Positions 13,140-15,896 of a stretch of 15,896 bases of DNA are shown piece by piece. The translations under genes and the position numbers were made by a program. This DNA is from Candidatus Thalassarchaeum betae (GTDB lineage: Archaea; Thermoplasmatota; Poseidoniia; Poseidoniales; Thalassarchaeaceae). Location of the stretch: assembly GCA_022448665.1 (NCBI GenBank), contig JAKUUO010000028.1:1-15896 (forward strand), given 5' to 3'. Below the pieces are notes generated by a model that did no database searches, was not told the origin of the DNA, and worked only from the letters and a program-made list of their open reading frames with translations. Numbering within the stretch: the first letter of the stretch is position 1; each line of letters begins with the position of its first letter.

Positions 13140-15563
13140 TCAGCCTTCTACGGTTGCCGAGTCCTCGTCTTCCTCACCGGGGTCATTCTCGCTGTCAACG
13201 GCCTCCCCGTCGCCGTCCTCGTAGTAGTAGGTCTGGGGGGTCTCGTAGCCGGGAAGTTCGAGTTCGACCATGAGCTCGAGGTCGTCAGTGCTGTGGACCG
13301 AAGCCCCAGCGGCCGAGAAGGCGTAGACGTAGTCGCCCATGAAGATGGAGCGGCGGATACTAGTGGAGCCGCTCCACCAGCCCGAGAGGCCGTCCTCGTT
13401 GTAGAAGTCGGAGTGATTGACCATTCCGTGGATGCCGAGGGTGCCGTTCTCGGCGTCGACATCGATCAACTGCAGAGTGGATACGAACTCGTAGCCTGAG
13501 TAAGAGTAAACGCGGCCGTCAATTTCGACTTCATCGTACATGTATCGGTAGGTGGAGAGCGGTACTGCGAGGAGCTGCTCGGGCGCCCAGTAGGTGAACG
13601 CCTTGTGCTCGTAGGTGGCCTCGGACCACGACCACGACCAGCCGCAGCCCCACTGATCGCAGTTCTCGTCCTCGTAAGCAGGAGAGATGGGCAGGGAGTC
13701 GGCGAGGACGGGGTTGGTCGGGTCGCTGACGTCGAAGAGCGATATCTGGGTCACGGACCAGTCGAGCCCGAGCCCGTCCGGCCCAGGCCCTATGCCGATG
13801 GTCAGGAGCGTGTTGGCGTCGACTGGATGGATGTAGGTCGAGACACCGGGTATCTCCAGCTCACCGAGGATCTTGGGGTCAGTCGGATCGGACAGGTCGA
13901 TGACCCACAGCGGGTCCATGTTGCGGAAGGTCACGAGGTAGGCGCGGTTACCCACGAAGCGGGCGCTCCAAATGCGCTCGCCCTCGGCGATGTCGTCGAC
14001 GTGGCCAATCTGCATCAGCTCGGAGGTCTCGTCATCGCAGCCCTCTGGAATCATGCACTCGGTGGTTGCGAGCGTGAACACGTTGTTGGTCGGCCCGGTC
14101 CACTCCTCGGTCTCGAGCCACCAGCGACCCCAGGCATCCTCGGTTGTAGCTACGCGGATGATACCGTTTAGCTCTGAGAGTGAGAATTGGTCCTGCACTG
14201 TGCCGTCGACCCTGCCGGACGCGACGTAGGTCGTCTCGGTTGGGTCGCTGATGTCGAAGACATGGATGTTTGTCGCGTCGTCCCAGCCTGAGTTGCGCCA
14301 GAACCACCACCAGTCATTGGCAGGCTCGGCCAGTACCATGACGTTCTGAGATGCGTAGACGTGGGCCCATGACGAGGTGATGTGGTCGACCTCGAGGGTC
14401 GCGTCGTCTCCGAACATCTGAATCGTCATGATCGTGGTGAAGCCGCGACCGGCGCTGTCGGCGCTGGCGGTGAACTCGCTACAGTCGCCGGAGCTGATCG
14501 GGTGCTGGAACAGACCCCCGGCGCCTACTTCGTAGAGGTGCGGCGCGAAGTCGTCCAGAGTGAGGTCGTCGATGATTGCAGTGTTGAATGCGATGGTCTC
14601 CTCCACACTGTCGTTCCAGATTGCCATCCTGTCCTCGTCGCTCTCGACGTTCCAGTAATCGTCAGGCAGGTAGACCCAGGTTCGCAGTCCCTCGATGTAG
14701 GTCCACAGATGGGTCACCGAGCGGACGGTGCCGTCGACCAGTCGTGCAGTGTGGTAGTTGCCCTCGACGTAGATCTCGCGCTCGACCTCGGGCTCGCTTC
14801 GGTCACTGATGTCGATTACGGTGTACTTGACGAGATTCTGCACGCGCGTGTAGGTGTAGGAGTACTCCTCCTCTTGGCCGGGGTAGCTGACCGTGACCTC
14901 CTCGGACATGAGCGCCCTGAGGGGGTCGTTGGGTTCGAGGTTCCAGTAGTAGATGTTCGATGCGACCACCAGACGGTCACCGTCGAGCATCATCTGCATC
15001 GGGTAGCCTTGGATGCTCATGTTCGATTCGAGCGTGAGCTCGCCGAACTCCGGCACTCCCATGATCACCAGCAGGTTTCCGTTGAGCATGTAGATGTGAT
15101 AGCCGTCGGTCTTGAGGAAGTCCGCCTCATCGACGCCCTCCTCCTGATTGTTGGTCTCTGAGTACTCGCCCTCGCGGCTCGTGTCCGCGCTGGAGGATGA
15201 GTCGGTGTCGGCGCCGGCGGCCTCGGGAGCGCCGTCCATCATCATGTCGTCCTCCATCCAGACGCCGCCGCTACGCCAGCTGGGACCTGCCCAGTGCCAG
15301 TACGACTCCTGATCGAGGGCGACCATCATCTCGTTGTACACGGAGGCTTGTAGGTCAGCCAGCAGCAGCTCGCACTCGTCGTAGTTGTCTAGAACCGGTG
15401 AGGTGCGCTCGCGGATTGGCAGGTCTAATTTCGGGTACTCGCTCTCAAGCCAGTCTAGAACAGGATCAATCACCTCGTCGTCGATGTCGTCCACCAGGCC
15501 CAAGCAGCCTGAGCTCAGCATCATCACAAGCACCAGCACCGCAGCCGTGGGGCTTCTATCCAT
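13140..15563 (-). CDS. Secreted beta-propeller protein, probable lipoprotein (Beta_propel/PF09826-like)
   Basis: A large surface protein (807 residues from the chosen ATG) of the Beta_propel family, whose function is not established. The signal is MDRS, then a hydrophobic stretch ending LSSGC, a lipobox-like site that would lipidate Cys20; Ser at -3 is not canonical. Then come an acidic stretch, a Ser/Asp-rich linker, and the family hallmark NNQEEGVDEADFLKTDG (residues about 138-154). Repeated blade units follow, for example VIDLSDPTDPK, LFDVSDPTNPV and VFDISDPTET, in the LVIVDVSDP style. The C-terminus is an acidic tail. The frame extends to an ATG at 15617, but a TATA-like box lies 26 bases before the ATG at 15563, and that start places the hydrophobic segment at the N-terminus as a proper signal peptide. 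It could bind ligands or anchor to the surface; it shows no catalytic motif. It abuts pyrC stop to stop. Confidence 0.85.
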   Translation of the reverse strand: MDRSPTAAVLVLVMMLSSGCLGLVDDIDDEVIDPVLDWLESEYPKLDLPIRERTSPVLDNYDECELLLADLQASVYNEMMVALDQESYWHWAGPSWRSGGVWMEDDMMMDGAPEAAGADTDSSSSADTSREGEYSETNNQEEGVDEADFLKTDGYHIYMLNGNLLVIMGVPEFGELTLESNMSIQGYPMQMMLDGDRLVVASNIYYWNLEPNDPLRALMSEEVTVSYPGQEEEYSYTYTRVQNLVKYTVIDISDRSEPEVEREIYVEGNYHTARLVDGTVRSVTHLWTYIEGLRTWVYLPDDYWNVESDEDRMAIWNDSVEETIAFNTAIIDDLTLDDFAPHLYEVGAGGLFQHPISSGDCSEFTASADSAGRGFTTIMTIQMFGDDATLEVDHITSSWAHVYASQNVMVLAEPANDWWWFWRNSGWDDATNIHVFDISDPTETTYVASGRVDGTVQDQFSLSELNGIIRVATTEDAWGRWWLETEEWTGPTNNVFTLATTECMIPEGCDDETSELMQIGHVDDIAEGERIWSARFVGNRAYLVTFRNMDPLWVIDLSDPTDPKILGELEIPGVSTYIHPVDANTLLTIGIGPGPDGLGLDWSVTQISLFDVSDPTNPVLADSLPISPAYEDENCDQWGCGWSWSWSEATYEHKAFTYWAPEQLLAVPLSTYRYMYDEVEIDGRVYSYSGYEFVSTLQLIDVDAENGTLGIHGMVNHSDFYNEDGLSGWWSGSTSIRRSIFMGDYVYAFSAAGASVHSTDDLELMVELELPGYETPQTYYYEDGDGEAVDSENDPGEEDEDSATVEG

Positions 15564-15583
15564 GTGGTGAGCGAACGGCTTGC

Positions 15584-15593
15584 TAGATATCAA
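15584..15593 (-). promoter_or_regulatory. TATA-like box of the beta-propeller gene
   Basis: TTGATATCTA on the minus strand is centred 26 bases upstream of the ATG at 15563. No Shine-Dalgarno site lies before that ATG, which fits a leaderless transcript. If correct, it lies inside the longer in-frame extension and argues against the ATG at 15617. Confidence 0.45.
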
Positions 15594-15627
15594 GCGGTTG
15601 GTGAGATGATTGGACATTCGTCCGGGC

Positions 15628-15831
15628 TCAAACCGTGGGCTCGCGGGGGGAAAATGGGAAAATCGGCGTATTACCCGTTGTTGGGGCGGGGATTGGGTCT
15701 TCGGTGTCCTCCTCCATCCGGGTCATATCGTTCGTCATTCCAACGTCTCCCTCCTCAGTACCGGAGACGAGGCCTTGCGTGCCGCTCAAGAAAATCAGGG
15801 CGGCGATGTGCAGGTCCATGTTTCGGTCCAT
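15628..15831 (-). CDS. Doubtful small ORF upstream of the beta-propeller gene
   Basis: A 67-codon frame with an ATG at 15831. The start MDRNMDLHIAALIFLSG is mildly hydrophobic and could be a signal peptide; the rest is acidic, Met-rich and then Pro/Thr-rich. It matches nothing I recognise. Its frame stays open upstream almost to the window edge without another ATG. Several plus-strand frames are open over the same bases, as expected by chance in GC-rich DNA, and there is no clear Shine-Dalgarno site. Apart from this, 15618-15896 shows no gene, RNA or repeat that I can support. Confidence 0.25.
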   Translation of the reverse strand: MDRNMDLHIAALIFLSGTQGLVSGTEEGDVGMTNDMTRMEEDTEDPIPAPTTGNTPIFPFSPREPTV

Positions 15832-15896
15832 TGAGCAGCAATCATCAGCGTATCCGGCATAAGTGACTTGGGCCCTTGAGTCATTCTTGCATCAAC

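Noticed and set aside
14382..15161. A 259-codon plus-strand frame opposite the beta-propeller gene
   Set aside because: The product is Val/Asp-rich without motifs, and the minus-strand frame carries clear Beta_propel features over the same bases; it is a GC-driven shadow.

Overview
The window looks like a chromosomal segment of a planktonic euryarchaeon, most likely Marine Group II (Candidatus Poseidoniales/Thalassarchaea) or a close Thermoplasmatota relative. The archaeal markers are direct: RadA recombinase, a Hel308 (Ski2-like) helicase, a Cgi121 subunit of KEOPS, an initiator tRNA-Met with the archaeal A1-U72 pair, archaeal TATA-like boxes, and GTG/TTG starts either preceded by GGTGA-type Shine-Dalgarno sites or apparently leaderless. 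The lineage call is an inference from gene content and the GC-rich, acidic protein style, not from a phylogenetic marker alignment.

Layout. 1-1922 (+) is the 3' part of a large calcium-binding-type surface protein built from roughly 97-residue tandem modules, ending in a membrane anchor and a cytoplasmic tail. It converges, with no spacer, on a zinc-dependent AstE/AspA-like acyl-amino-acid deacylase (1923-3302, -). A short A/T-rich divergent promoter region separates that gene from a rightward run: hotdog thioesterase (3389), Hel308 helicase (3913), Cgi121 (6496), a small Cys-rich protein (7130), an M3 oligoendopeptidase (7385) and an MFS transporter (9140). The transporter converges on radA (10430-11434, -) with a 12-base overlap that lies inside a perfect palindrome. 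Upstream of radA is a block of mutually exclusive hairpins and the initiator tRNA-Met gene (11572-11649, -). pyrC (dihydroorotase, 11766-13139, +) diverges from the tRNA and abuts, with no spacer, a large secreted beta-propeller lipoprotein-like gene (13140-15563, -). The last about 280 bases hold at most one weak small ORF.

Functionally this is mostly core archaeal biology: DNA repair and replication restart (Hel308, RadA), tRNA t6A modification (Cgi121), translation initiation (tRNA-iMet), pyrimidine synthesis (pyrC), peptide turnover (M3 peptidase, perhaps with the transporter), and two cell-surface proteins. I see no CRISPR array, rRNA, insertion sequence, integrase or phage gene, and no clear new defence system. 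The points most worth a second look are the overlapping hairpins between tRNA-iMet and radA, the palindrome over the radA and transporter stop codons, the repeated stop-to-stop abutment of convergent genes, the insertion in Hel308, the unassigned Cys-rich protein in the Hel308-Cgi121 run, the modular surface protein, and the Gln-for-His substitution in the dihydroorotase metal site.
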